Below, one piece after another: positions 1 through 11,180 of a stretch of 64,000 nucleotides of DNA. Both the position numbers and the translations under genes were made by a program. Each line of letters starts with the position of its first letter. Position 1 is the stretch's first letter. The notes beneath the pieces are model-generated. The model did no database searches. It was given only the letters and a program-made list of their open reading frames with translations, and had not been told where the DNA came from. Location of the stretch: assembly GCF_033118175.1 (NCBI RefSeq), contig NC_083701.1:50419001-50483000 (forward strand), written 5' to 3'. This DNA comes from Dama dama. Its lineage: Eukaryota; Chordata; Mammalia; Artiodactyla; Cervidae.

Positions 1-43
1 CATGGTCCTGAAGGGATTTTAGAGCCCAATTTAACCAGGGTTA

Positions 44-252
44 GTGAAGTGAAGTCAGTCAGTCATGTCTGACTGTTTGTGACCCCATGGACTGCAGTCC
101 ACCAGGCTCTCCATCCATGGGATTTTCCAGGCAAGAGTACTGGAGTGGGTTGCCATTTCCTTCTCCAGGGGATCTTCCCAACCCAGGGATCGAACCCACG
201 TCTCCCGCATTATAGGCAGATGCTTTTACCGTCTGAGCCACCAGGACTCAGT
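44..252 (-). mobile_element. Bov-tA SINE
   Basis: On the minus strand this reads as a tRNA-Glu-derived head followed by the BovA body. In + orientation the BovA-tail motif TCTGACTGTTTGTGACCCCATGG appears in part near 67-90 and the tRNA-like B-box region (GATCGAACCC) near 188-197. It lies in the intron and is non-coding; short open frames across it on both strands are incidental. The family is mobilised by BovB reverse transcriptase, with which it shares its 3' tail. Confidence 0.85.
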
Positions 253-510
253 AGTAAATCTTAAATTTGCAGAGGGTGGTTCATCTCTAACTAGTATTCC
301 AAAAGAGCAGAGCACTGTAAGGGAGACTTTATAGTTCAGTCTCTTGTATTTCTGCTGTGTGGTTATAAGAACGTCAGCTGGTTCATTTAATTCTGGAACT
401 GTAATTTATATCCCATCCTCATCACCGAACTGTTGAGGAAATATAATTAAAAATAATATCTCATGCAAACCCAGTTAAGACTCTCCAAAAATGTAGAAAG
501 AATGAAACAC

Positions 511-1873
511 TTTTAATATTCAATTCAGTTCAGTTCAATTCAGTTGCTCAGTTGTGTCTGACTCTTTGTGACCCCATGGAGTGTAGCATGCCAGACTTCC
601 TTGTCCATCACCAACTCCCAGAGCTTCCTCAAACTCATGTCCTTTGAGTCGGTGATGCCGTCCAACCATCTCAATCTCTGTCATCCCCTTCTCATCCTGC
701 CTTCAATCTTTCCCAGCATCAGGGTCTTTTCCAGTGAGTCAATTCTTCGCATTTTCAGGTGGCCAAAGTATTGGAGCATCAGCTTTAGCATCAGTTCTTC
801 CAATCAATAATCAGGACTGATTTCCTGTAGGATCAACTGGTTTAATCTCCTTGCAGTCAAAGGAACTCACAAGAGTCTTCTGCAACACCATAGTTCAAAA
901 GCATCAATTCTTCGGCACTCAGCTTTCTTTATAGTTCAACTCTCACTTCCATACATGACTACTGGTAAAACCATAGCTTTGACTAGATGGGCCTTTGTCA
1001 GCAAAGTAATGTCTCTGCTTTTTAATATGATGTCTAGGTTGGTCATAGCTTTTCTTCCAAGGAGCAAGTGTCTTTTAATTCCATGGCTGCAGCCATCTGT
1101 AGTGATTTTGGAACCCAATAAAATAAAGTCTGTCACTGTTTCCATTGTTTCTCCTTCTATTTGCCATGAATTGATGGGACAAGCTGCCATGATCTTAATT
1201 TGCTGAATGTTGAGTTTTAAGCCAACATTTTTACTCTCCTCTTTCACTTTCATCAAGAGGCTCTTTAGTTCTGCACTTTCTGCTATTAGGGTGGTGTCAT
1301 CTGGATATCCGAGGTTTTTGATACTTCTCCTGGCAATCTTGACTCCAGCTTGTGCTTCATCCAGCCTGGCATTTCACATGATAGACTCTGCATGTAATTT
1401 AAATAAGCACGGTGACAATATATACATATACTACTTTCCCGATTTGGAACCAGTCTGTTGTTCCATGTCCAGTTCTAATTGATGCTTCTTGATCTGCATA
1501 CAGATTTCTCAGGAGGCAGGTCAAGTGGTCTGGTATTCCCATCTCTTTAAGAATTTTCCTGTTTGTTGTGATCCACACAGTCAAAGACTTTGGCGTAGTC
1601 AATAAAGCAGATGTTTTTGTGGACCACTGTTGCCTTTTCTATGGTCCAACCCATGTTGGCATTTAGATCTCTGGTTTCCCTGCCATTTCTAAATCCAGTT
1701 TGAACATCTGGAAGTTCACAGTTCATATACTGTTGAAATCTGGGTTGTAGAATTTTGAGCATTACTTTGCTAGCATGTGAGATGAGTGCAATTGTGCGGT
1801 AATTTGAACATTCTTTGGCATTTCCTTACTTTGGGATTGGAATGAAAATTGACCTTTTCCAGGTTTTAATATT
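511..1873 (-). mobile_element. BovB LINE, 3' 1.34 kb, with target-site duplication
   Basis: This is a 5'-truncated BovB (RTE-type) retrotransposon on the minus strand. Its 3' end, a CAGTTCAGTT-type tail, lies at about 521. The body covers the C-terminal reverse-transcriptase and downstream coding region, broken by stops and frameshifts. A 10-bp direct repeat, TTTTAATATT, flanks it at 511-520 and 1864-1873 and fits a target-site duplication, which places the element at 521-1863. Decayed RT-derived reading frames run antisense to the CSMD gene at about 936-1762. It cannot be functional. Confidence 0.9.
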
Positions 1874-3412
1874 GAAAAAGCATTAAACCAGACAAATAAT
1901 AGACATCACTAATCTGCTAAAGAAATTGTGAAGAAAACTAAATCTCACTCCTTATGTATCAAGACAGATGCAATATGCTTGTATACATGTTGTTTGTCCT
2001 TATCAAAAGGGAAAATAGAACTTCTATCTTTACAGCAAGCAGGGAAATAACATCACAGGGCTATATGTTAGGCTTAAGCTCCCACAGAAACAGGGAGACA
2101 GAGTGACATTTCCTTGATGCTTACATTTAAAAGAGATAACCCTAAAGCCTCAAATAAATACATTTATGCAATGTGAAAAAATGACAAGAGACATATTTAA
2201 CTTAAAAAATTGACATGCATCTGTAAGAAATTTTGTCATTTATAATTTGAAGTTTTCTAAAAGAAATGCTACAGAGAAGGGGAATTGCCTTTACCTTTTG
2301 ATACTGGGGAAATTTTTAACTTAACCCTTATTTTTAAATTTATTTTTACCATTACATCACGAATTCATTGGGAACTAGAATAATCATGGCCAATAGGAGC
2401 GCAAGTTGTCAGTGGAACAATTAGCCTATATCTGTCAGCAGTTCTTTATGAACTGACAAAATTAAATGTAGTAAAGTTTTTTGGTTGGTAAAAATATATG
2501 TGACTGAGGTGGATATAATAAAGAGGAATAATTTAATCTTATAAAAAAACACCTTTTAATATTCACTAGGAGATAGATTGTTGGCATATTTGACATGGTG
2601 TAGCTGATGTATATCCTATAGTTTTAAACTCTCATGATCATTTCATAATGGGTTTACTTTACTCTGAGCTTGAGTCCTCACTCTTGCCCATAAACCTGTC
2701 TTTTTACTGTAGCTCAGAAAATGAGTGCTTCTGAACTCATCAATTTGAAGATTGAAAGTTCATGTGCCATGAAATTTTCAAATGATAATGCATATATTTA
2801 TGCATATGAGTACATACAGATATGCACATATATTACAAAGGATGTGTGTTCTTTACATTATAAAAATTTTAATTTCCTTTGGCAGGAATGAAGTGAATAT
2901 AGTCTAAAATTCTATAATATCTTATGTATCTTTATATCTCACACTATTCCTCAGTATTATGCACAATCTCATAATTACATCACCATATTTAACTGAGTTC
3001 CTTTGTGATGAATTTCAGTAAATTCTGTAACACTCGGCACTGGTGGCATTGCTGAATTTCTAATGCAATCTGTTGATCATGGTTTATAGTTTTGGTGGCT
3101 GACTAAGAACTGGACATTCTGTGGCCACGGTGGCCTGAAGAATACAATGGTCCTCTATGTTGCCCTCTGCTAGCTTAATTATAGTACAGCGTTCATCCAG
3201 AACATTGCTTTATTAGCGCGCCCTTTTTATCAATATTAGGAAGGTAAACTTTATTCCTTCTCTCCTGTAATTTTTCAGAAATTGTCATGTTTTTAGCAAT
3301 AAAGTATGTAAACACTTGAGAATTTCTTTTAAAAATCTATTTTTTTAGTATGTAATTTAGAACTCCCTATCATGATGGATATTTTACTCAGCAGTGGATC
3401 CATTTTTCTTTC
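1874..3412. other. Unique intronic DNA
   Basis: AT-rich sequence with no repeat family or open frame that I recognise. The subregion 3010-3240 is less AT-rich and has scattered CpG, including AGCGCGCCC near 3215; it stands out from its surroundings. A one-mismatch match to the CTCF core lies on the minus strand near 3161-3173. Confidence 0.5.
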
Positions 3413-4199
3413 CTCTTTGTATTCTTTGTTTTAAAATTTTAATCGGAGGCTAATTACTTTACAATATTGTGGTGGTTTTTGCCATACATTCACATGAATC
3501 AGCCATGGGTGTACATGTGTTCCCCATTCTGACCCTCCCCCCCACCTCCCTCCTCACCCCATCCCTCAGGTTCATCCCAGTGCACCAGCCCTGAGCACCC
3601 TGTCTCATGCATGGATCCTGGACTGGTGATCTATTTCACATATGATAATATACATATTTCAATGCTATTCTCTCAAATCATCCCACCCTAGCCTTCTCCC
3701 ACAGAGTCCAAGTCTGTTCTTTGCATCTATGTCTCTTTTGCTGTCTCGCATATAGGGTCATCATTATCATCTTTTTAAATTACACATATATGCATTAATA
3801 TACCATATTGATGTTTTTCTTTCCAACTTAATTCACTCTGTATAACAGACTCCAGTTTCATCCACCTCATTAGAACTGATTCAAAAGCATTCTTTTTAAT
3901 AGCTGAGTATTATTGCATCGTGTATATGTACCACAGCTTTCTTATCCATTTGTCTGCCGATGGACATCTAGGTTGCTTCCATGTCCTGGCTATTGTAAAC
4001 AGTGCTGTGATGAACGTTGGGGTACATGTGTTTCTTTCAATTCTGGTTTCCTTGGTGTGTATGCCCAGCAGTGGGATTGCTGGGTCCTATGGCAGATAAA
4101 GGAGGACAGCAAATGAGTAAATATGACCTTGAGGGGGAAAACGTCTGTCAAGAATACAAAGAGTTAAAACAATAAATACAAATAACTCTTTGTATTCTT
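3413..4199 (-). mobile_element. L1 LINE 3' end with TSD and a fold-back at its 5' junction
   Basis: The minus strand carries the 3' end of an artiodactyl L1: the 3' UTR with its conserved terminal block (3434-3500 in the + reading), then the ORF2 C-terminal region up to about 4097. Compare the plus-strand copy at 40304-41003. The 14-bp string CTCTTTGTATTCTT occurs at 3413-3426 and again at 4186-4199 and looks like the target-site duplication. Between the L1 truncation point and the right-hand duplicate sits an inverted copy of the right flank, described in the next entry. Confidence 0.8.
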
Positions 4200-4251
4200 G
4201 ACAGACTTTTCCCCCCTCAAGGTCATATTTGCTCATTTGCTCTCCTCCTTT
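4098..4251. repeat. Long near-perfect inverted repeat (69-bp arms)
   Basis: The arms at 4098-4166 and 4183-4251 are reverse complements with only a few mismatches, separated by a 16-nt spacer. The right arm contains the presumed L1 target site. The left arm lies inside the insertion, directly at the L1 5' truncation point. This fits a fold-back copy of the target flank made while the L1 insertion was being resolved. It could extrude as a hairpin. Confidence 0.9.
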
Positions 4252-4890
4252 GTATGACTTTTGCTTCAGTTCAAACATGTAACTGAAGCATTATTAATGA
4301 CAGTGGAATCATTAAGTAATTTCTCTTCTTAGAGTTATAAAAGTGAACATTACTGAATGATCTTATTAATGCATAGATTCAGTGATGCCATATCAAATTA
4401 GCAACATTATTTAAAATAAATTTTTTTTCCAGTAAAACATACTTGACATGGATAGCCTGGCATCAGTATTGCAAAGGGTTATATTATACTCCTTGTTGTT
4501 TTATTGTTTTGCACAGTACTTAAATATTTTTCGCAGTGATTCTTTAGAATGAAGTTCTGTGAAACTTGAAAGGTTAAAATGAAGTACATTACTGGTGTGA
4601 AAACAGCAACAATAAGTTAAAGATTTCTATAGATTCTTTATTTCTTTCAATTTAAAAGAAGTATAAGATTTTCAGTATCTAAAATTTAGTACCTTGCCTC
4701 AGGGATTTGAAAGATATAACCTAGTTTAGTACATAAAATAGTACTTGTTTATAGTAAATATTGATCACTGAATTATGTTATTTGTCTGTTCTATCAGTCT
4801 TGTAAATTAATCTTACAATTGTTTGTTTCTAGCTGACAAAGTTGTGAGAAACTCATCTGTCTCATAATTTGCTTTCAGAGGGTATTCAGA
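4252..4890. other. Unique intronic DNA before the exon
   Basis: AT-rich intron with no recognised repeat, leading up to the duplicated segment and the splice acceptor. Confidence 0.5.
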
Positions 4891-4945
4891 TGAGCTGTTG
4901 AATATAGAAAGAACAACTAGAAACTTCGCTGGCAGTGCAGTGGTA
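4891..4945 (+). repeat. 55-bp segment duplicated at 6684-6737, including a CHR SINE head
   Basis: The sequence from TGAGCTGTTGAATATAGAAA to the GGCAGTGCAGTGGT motif recurs at 6684-6737 with one single-base gap and two substitutions. The last 25 bp match the 5' head of a CHR-type SINE, and the rest is non-SINE flank. This copy stops abruptly after the SINE head, whereas the downstream copy continues into a complete SINE. It lies 43 to 97 bases upstream of the exon, beside the expected branch-point zone. Confidence 0.85.
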
Positions 4946-4987
4946 CTTTAATAATCTGTTCTCCTCTCTCTGTCCACCTCTTTTTAG
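4946..4987 (+). promoter_or_regulatory. CSMD3: Splice acceptor with polypyrimidine tract
   Basis: A pyrimidine-rich run (TTCTCCTCTCTCTGTCCACC, then CTCTTTTTAG) ends in AG at 4986-4987. An AT-rich stretch, TTTAATAAT, about 30 to 40 bases upstream could hold the branch point. This is a strong acceptor and fixes the start of the exon. Confidence 0.85.
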
Positions 4988-5100
4988 GCTGACCGGAAGC
5001 TTTGTGCCAGACCTCATTGTAAGCATGAGTAGCCAAATGTGGCTGCACCTTCAAACAGATGAAAGTGTCGGATCTGTTGGCTTCAAGGTTAACTACAAAG
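4988..5100 (+). CDS. CSMD3: CSMD-family exon encoding the C-terminal third of a CUB domain
   Basis: This 113-bp internal exon encodes about 37 residues, including VPDLIVSMSSQMWLHLQ and ending GFKVNYK. This is the end of a CUB domain: the strand carrying the conserved W/L residues, a D-E-S loop, and the terminal GF-x-x-x-Y signature. CSMD proteins are very large single-pass membrane proteins of alternating CUB and sushi domains, mainly neural, linked to complement regulation and dendrite or synapse development. The acceptor is phase 2 (the first base completes a codon). The donor AAAG|GTAATG leaves phase 1, and the next codon begins with G. The frame is open throughout. CSMD3 is favoured over CSMD1 from remembered residue differences (SSQ and QTDESVGS here, against SNQ and QSDDSIGS in CSMD1). 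The family call is firm; the paralogue is less certain. Confidence 0.8.
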
Positions 5101-5106
5101 GTAATG

Positions 5107-6683
5107 ATAAACTGTTACTATGGGAAATATGTTACCTTAATAACACCAGAGAATACTTTTAAATTCAAGTTTAATTGCGTCTATAAAAGTTTCCCAGCAT
5201 ACAAGCAAGAGTATATTTCAAGGTAACACTTTCCTTTTTAAATTAATTACAAATGTTGATTTCACTTTTCTTTAAGAAAAATTGTCTTTCCTTTCCAATG
5301 AGTATATTTTACATACTTCATCTCTCCTTTAAGTCCACTGTACCACTATACAGTGCCTAGGCTTTAGTCACTCTGGACTCCTAGCCTTTCCAAGAATATA
5401 CAATGTGATTTTATAAACTTTATACAAATTGCCTGGCAGAAATCTACTAATTATTAAGTATTTAAACACAAAGCAAAGAACTTAATTCTTTATTTTTATT
5501 TTGTAATGCATCTGTGAATCTCTCAGATTATATGCATGGTATTAGCATTCAGATTATCAACTGCTATGTAAATTATGGACCACAGATGTGTTAAATTGCA
5601 ACTACTCATCCCAATATTGATAGTTTTGCAGATTAATGTTAAATTACATGTGTATAACACAATCTTTTGTTTCAGTTCCATTTATAAGAGATAGATACAG
5701 ACAATGAAATCACAAATATCTCTGACACATGATTAACCTTTTTAAAGTCAAATAGAGACAATGGATGTGCAGGTATACACTCAATGTACATATCAAAAAT
5801 GCAGTTTTGAAATCCTGGTGGAAAATATATGTATGTTATTAAGTTTAATTAAAATCTATGCTTTAAGAGATGAAAATGTGAAATAGAACATCAGAATATC
5901 TTGCTACCTGAATTTATTTTTTTCTATTATAAAAAGTATTATTCTCTATCTTATCAATTCAACAGTGGATTATAAAGTAGACAGAATTATTTTACCTTCA
6001 TAATAATAATTTTTAACCAGAGTTTATTTTTTTCAAAGATTGGCTTGTCATGCCTTTCTATCTGGACACAGGGAAATAAATGCATGGTGTTGTCAGGAAG
6101 AACAGGACACATGCATTCTGTGTTTTTAACTTGAGACTAAATTTGGTGCTACATTAATTTGAATAGTTCAGGAAATCCGTATAAATGTCAGTTTTAAAAA
6201 ATAAAAAGGTTAGTCTGATTATAATTTTAAATATATCCTTCCTCCATTTAAAATCCACATCTATCCCCCCAAAATAAAACAAAGTTACAAAGGTTAAGGT
6301 ATGGTCAGCTTCTGTTGCAAGTATCTATGTCTCGATTGCTTCATTTTTCTTGATTTTTCCCCTGTAAATTATATTCCTCTTTGTTTTATTATTTTCTTCA
6401 CCCTATGAAAGTTAACTGTTAGAAAGTCTAGAATTATTCAAGCTGTTGTTAATCATTAATGACACTGTTTCAGCAAAGAATACAGTTTTTAAAGTTCATG
6501 AACAGTTTAGAGGAGCAGGAGAGTGCTATTGATATTTCAGCAGTCTCCACTGCAGTTCAGGAGCTGGAAGTACGTTGTAAAGTAGCACAATTAAGCATTA
6601 TTTTGTTTTGTTTTCTGCTCAGTTTTTAACAAAATTTTAACATATATGTACTGCTTAAGGACTGCTATGTGCCACCTACTGAA
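5107..6683. other. Unique intronic DNA
   Basis: AT-rich intron without a recognised repeat or gene. Confidence 0.5.
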
Positions 6684-6858
6684 TGAGCTGTTGAATATAG
6701 AAAGAACAACTAAAACTTCCCTGGCAGTACAGTGGTTAAGACCCTATGTTCCTGCTGCAGGTGGCAAGGGTTGAATCCCTGGTTGGGGAACTAAGATAAG
6801 ATCCCTCCCACATGCCATGAGGTGATGCCAAAAAAATAAAGAAAGAAAGAATAAAGAA
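6684..6858 (+). mobile_element. CHR-type tRNA-derived SINE with duplicated 5' flank
   Basis: From about 6712 it reads as the cetartiodactyl CHR SINE: CTTCCCTGGCAGTACAGTGG head, a B-box-like GGGTTGAATCCCTGG at about 6769-6783, GGGGAACTAAGAT, and an A-rich AAAG-type tail to 6858. The 28 bp before it (6684-6711) duplicate the flank of the truncated head at 4891-4945. It is independent of the BovB-dependent Bov-tA family. Confidence 0.75.
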
Positions 6859-7009
6859 TAGCCAGATAGTTTCTCTCTTAGCAAGATCATAATACAGTGA
6901 CAGAAAAAAAAAATATATCCAATTATCCCTATGTTAATATCCACCAAGATGAGATATTTGAAACAAACCCAGAAAATACTTCATGAATAACATCCTTATT
7001 CTTTTCCCT

Positions 7010-7600
7010 CCCTTCAACTGGTCTCTTCCAGTCTAAAGTCCACACTGCTAATGGTGATCTCCCAGCAACAGAGAGGTGATCATATTACCCTCCAGCTTAA
7101 AATGTTTCCAAACTTTTTGTTGTCTAAAGATGAAGTCCAGAACCTCCATAGTGCTTATCTTCCAGATTTTTTTTTTCTCTCTACACTTAAGTTTTGTAAA
7201 ATGATCTTTGAGCCCAGCAAGTTGTTTCGTACTTCTCCTTACACTCAGTAAATTCTGTCTGGATCCATATTCAGTTCTAAACTCAACATCACATCACTCA
7301 TCCTTTAGGACAGAGTTCAAATATTTTTCTGTGAAGCCTCCTTAACCCCACACATTACAGAAGAGCAGCCTTCTGTTTAGTCTCTCAGTTCTGTCCGACT
7401 CCTTTCAACCCCATGGACTTAGCCCTCCAGGCTCCTCTGCCCATGGGAATTCTCCAGGCGAGAATACTGGAGTGGGTTGCCATGCCTTCCTCAAAAATGT
7501 ATCATGTTCATCTTTAAATTTCCATTAGCAAACCCCTGCTATATCCTCATAAGTAATTAATGATTATTTGTTCAATAAAGCTGAATAAATGAGTTGACCT
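7010..7600 (+). repeat. Old L2-like LINE relic, interrupted by a Bov-tA
   Basis: The text resembles a common ancient mammalian repeat: an ...AACTGGTCTCTTCCAGTCTA... block, then a CCTCCAGCTTAAAATGTTTCC block, then a segment ending in TTCAATAAAGCTGAATAAAT. Similar text in the same orientation recurs at 33100-33870, 36040-36470, 47555-47945 and 54300-54720. A Bov-tA inserted at 7371-7492 splits it. The family name is from memory and uncertain. The open frame at 7051-7251 falls inside it and is not a gene. Confidence 0.4.
7371..7492 (-). mobile_element. Bov-tA SINE fragment
   Basis: BovA body only, recognised by CCATGGACTTAG, TCTCCAGGCGAGAATACTGG and AGTGGGTTGCCATGCC. The tRNA head is missing, so the copy is truncated at its 5' end (right side). 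Confidence 0.8.
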
Positions 7601-8247
7601 ATATAATATGATGGGCAAGGTACATCCTCAAAAGTTTAGTTTTCTTACTGTGAAAATCATGTTTTTACATCTCCCATAATTTGAAACCTGAGCTCAAAGT
7701 TGAATCAGGATTCATCTTGAGAAGTTTCAAATTCTGATGTGCATATAAGTTTAGCAACTTTGCCTACTAAAAATAATTTTCATAATTACCATGTTCTCAG
7801 TTAAGTAGTATGTTACTTCTAAATGGAACACCTGCTTAAAATAAAAAAAAAAAAAAAAACTTTCTGCATTTGATCTAAAGACATCTTTTTTTTATCACCT
7901 ATAGATTTTTAATGAGATAACATTAAGGTAGATCTCGTATAAACTAAGCATGTATTTTCTTGTGTGTTTTGTCTTTGTAAGAGAGAACATAGCTATAAAA
8001 CTACTTGGTCATTTTTTACTCAGTTAAATATTTAGCAAATTTAATTTTTTTTCTGTGACTGTAAGCCTCTTCATATCTTTTCCTGGATTAATGTTGGTCA
8101 TTTATATCTTGTTAGAAATTTTTCTAGGATATAGATAATAGTTTTCAAAAATATTAATAGTTCATATGTAGTTTATTAAAACAAAAGCTTTTTCTAAAAT
8201 AAAATAATAAAGAATAGTGAAGATATATTTTCCAAAAGTATTTATTA
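7601..8247. other. Unique intronic DNA with an A17 run
   Basis: AT-rich sequence. A 17-nt adenine run at 7843-7859 has no recognisable retrotransposon body upstream. Confidence 0.45.
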
Positions 8248-8296
8248 GTTCAGCTCAGTCACTCAGTCACATCTGACTCCTTGCGACCCCATGTGG
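8248..8296 (-). mobile_element. Short BovA 3'-tail fragment
   Basis: About 48 bp of the BovA/BovB shared tail (CAGCTCAGTCACTCAGTCAC, then GACCCCATG). It could come from either BovB or Bov-tA because they share this end. Confidence 0.7.
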
Positions 8297-10180
8297 TATA
8301 AACTAATTACAAAGAGTAAATTTTTCTCTCTTCGGCAGCATCTGCTTTTTTTGCTTGCCCAGCAATCCTCCCACTTTCTTCTATCAGCTCAACTATTTTA
8401 GAATTTGATGAATCTTATCTCTTCCAGTTCTGTATGGGTCTATAGGCTTGGGCTGAACTAATCAGAAATCCTTTTGATACAGTTATCAGTCTAGGATCTG
8501 GTGCAGTTGATATAGATTCCAGGTGGAAGAAACTCTCTTTTCTGAGGTTATATACTCTTAAGGGTCATTTAACTTGATGCCTACTGGTGTCCAACTTTTG
8601 TTACTAGAAGAACCAGTAGATGAAAAGAATGAGAAACAGTACTGTAGAAAAAATAGAAACTTCTAATGGCCTGAAGGGAATACTAGACTTTGGTTATCTA
8701 ATTATATAAGGCTATAAACTTTTCCTTGTTTAAGCCATGGTGAGTTCAGTTTATGTCACTAATTAAGTCCTAATTAACACATTTGCGATCTCTTTGTTTA
8801 ATTCTTTCTAGAAAAAAAAGAAGAGAATATTTACATTACAGTTCAATGCTTGTAGAATCAGATATATTTCTTTCTTTTTCTTTTCTGTATTTTCAAAAAA
8901 AATTTAAGGTGGAAAAACACCTTACTTGGATCCCAGGGAGAATGCATACTCATAGAAATGAATAGTTACAGTTGAGAAAGTAATATTCAATACATTCTTT
9001 GCTTTTATTAGGAAAGGAAACATAAAAATATTAGCGTTCTTTATTCACCTTCTACTGACAGTATACATTCTTAGTGGATAAAATTCTTTACTAGTCTTAG
9101 GACATATGCCTTAATGCTATTATTTATGGATTAGGTTTTGGTTCCAGTTTTGTTTTTTTTTTTTTTAATTCTCAAATCATATCATGAGATTGATTGAGAT
9201 GTTTAGAAAGTAGCATTAATTCCTTGGTTCTTATATGACTATTTATGGCACTGAGACATAATTAGTTATCTTTGAAATCATGCTGTAGAATAATGGAAAA
9301 AAATATGTAAAATGTTTTTGATTACTTTATCTGCCTTAATATTTCTGTTATAGTTCAGAAATTGGCCCATATATATATAAACTCTATCTCAAGTAAATTC
9401 AATTAAATTAGATCAAAGTCATCTAAAGAACATACTTAGATGATGATTGATAGTCTCTTAAAAATGCACTCTGGAAATAATGAAAATAATTATAATTATA
9501 TAAAAATATTTTTTAATTTTCTAGGAATTAAGTTATTTTCATATACAAACAGAATGTTAGTATGTTATGGAGATATATTTCAATGTTTGTGGGATTAGAT
9601 CAGAATCTAAGTTTGTTTGTGTAAATAACTGTTTTCCTCTAAAGTGTACCATGTATATAGCTGATTCAGTATATGCTGAAAGGAAAGTTTCTCTGTATTT
9701 AAAACAAGCAGCTTGGACTAAATAGTCTATATCTCCTTTGAATTCTGACACTTTTATTATATTTGATAAATTAAATATTGATATGTTCATTGTACTGTCC
9801 AAGAATATTATAATTCAATATTTATTCATTATAGTAAACTGATATACCTTCAATGGGGCATTCTTTGTTTGAATTCTCAGGAAAATGTCTGTCTTAGAAA
9901 TTTTTTCTATCTGGTGGTTGCCTGTTAACACAGAACTAGTGAGCCCCCTTGGGTTTTTTCGTTATTGTATATTTTGAGATATTTCTTCTCTTCATATAAT
10001 TTTCATTTTCTTTACCGAAATATTGCCTGTAAAAATGTTTCTCTTTCTTGGAAAAATTGCTAAATAGCATGTAGTATTTTGTGGGGTATTTTTATGATAA
10101 CATTTCAGTCTGCGCTCAGAATGAAGAGGGCTTTTAAGCATAATTCATGAAAACTTATATTAGAATAAAATTTGTTATTT
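8297..10180. other. Unique intronic DNA
   Basis: AT-rich with short T runs near 9154-9166. The 81-codon open frame on the minus strand at 9557-9802 has no recognisable domain and looks like chance. No repeat family recognised. Confidence 0.45.
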
Positions 10181-10547
10181 TTATCGTTACCTTTTTTTCC
10201 CATTTATTTTTATTAGTTGGAGGCTAATTACTTTACAATATTGTAGTGATTTTTGCCATACATTGACATGAATCAGCCATGGGTTTACACGTATTCCCCA
10301 TCCCGATCCCCCCTCCCATCTCCCTCCCCACCCCATCCCTCTGGGTCTTCCCAGTGCACCAGCCCCGAGCACTTGTCTCATGCACCCAACCTGGGCTGGT
10401 GATCTGTTTCACCCTTGATAATATACATGTTTCGATGCTGTTCTCTCTAAACATCCCACCCTTGCCTTCTCCCACAGAGTCCAAAAGTCTGTTCTGTACA
10501 TCTGTGTCTCTTTTTCTGTTTTGCGTATAGAGTTATTGTCACCTTTT
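10181..10547 (-). mobile_element. L1 LINE 3' end with target-site duplication
   Basis: The terminal part of the artiodactyl L1 3' UTR: AGTTGGAGGCTAATTACTTT, CATGAATCAGCCATGGG, then a C-rich CCCATCTCCCTCCCCACCCC block. It is truncated at about 10532. Near-identical 15-mers flank it at 10181-10195 and 10533-10547 (two differences) and fit a target-site duplication. The overlapping open frames on both strands are non-coding 3' UTR. Confidence 0.85.
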
Positions 10548-10689
10548 ATTAGCTTAAAGGACTTATTTTATTTTGCATTCAGTACATCAAGTTTCTTCAG
10601 AAAACTACTGTTCCTAAAATATTCAGTTTGACTTTGTTTGTCACAGTCTGCAGTGAGTTAACCTTTTTGGATCTACACCCCCAGAATGA

Positions 10690-11180
10690 GGATGAGTAGC
10701 AGCAGAGTATTAAAAATCACATCTTTTAAAACAAATGTTGAGTTTCCACTATGTACCAGGCATGGTGAAGGACAGGGTACATAGCAAAAAATAAGGGACT
10801 TAGTCACTGCTTTCAGACCAATGGAAAAAAAGACTGACACTTTAAAAATAGTGGTAAATATAGAGTGATGAAAATGAAAAAGGGAATGTGCTTTTGGGAG
10901 ACTATCCCAAGGCATCTAATGCAAACCTTAAAGAAAGCTTTCTTGAGGAGGTAAACATGGACTGAGATATGAAGCTGAGTAAGAGTTACTGAGGCTAGAA
11001 GCTGGACAACAAGACCAGTGTGTTTAGATGACAAGTTCATTTGAGTACTTGATAGAATTACTGGATGTATGGCCAAAATGGAGAGAGAGAAAGCTGTGGT
11101 GTAGTCCTGGATGTGGCTGGAGAGGTGGGAAAGAGTGAGTCATACTTTGGTGCAAAACATACTGTGAGACTGAATCTGTG
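10690..11180 (+). repeat. Ancient mammalian interspersed repeat (LINE-like)
   Basis: Phrases such as CCACTATGTACCAGGCATGG, GAAAGCTTTCTTGAGGAGGT and ATGTGGCTGGAGAGGTGGGA follow the order of a common old mammalian repeat that I cannot name with certainty. Related text occurs at 20041-20650, 28500-29210, 46830-47290 and 62780-62960. It is strongly diverged and non-coding. Confidence 0.4.

Larger units (their letters stand above)
1..4987 (+). other. CSMD3: Intron upstream of the CSMD exon
   Basis: This is inferred to be intronic because it ends in a clear splice acceptor at 4986-4987 and contains only repeats and unique AT-rich DNA. No second coding exon was recognised in it. The repeats inside are listed separately. 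The gene name depends on the identification of the exon at 4988-5100. Confidence 0.7.

Noticed and set aside
6708..6800. Functional tRNA-Glu-like gene
   Set aside because: The tRNA-like text is the head of a CHR SINE with an A-rich tail; no intact cloverleaf.
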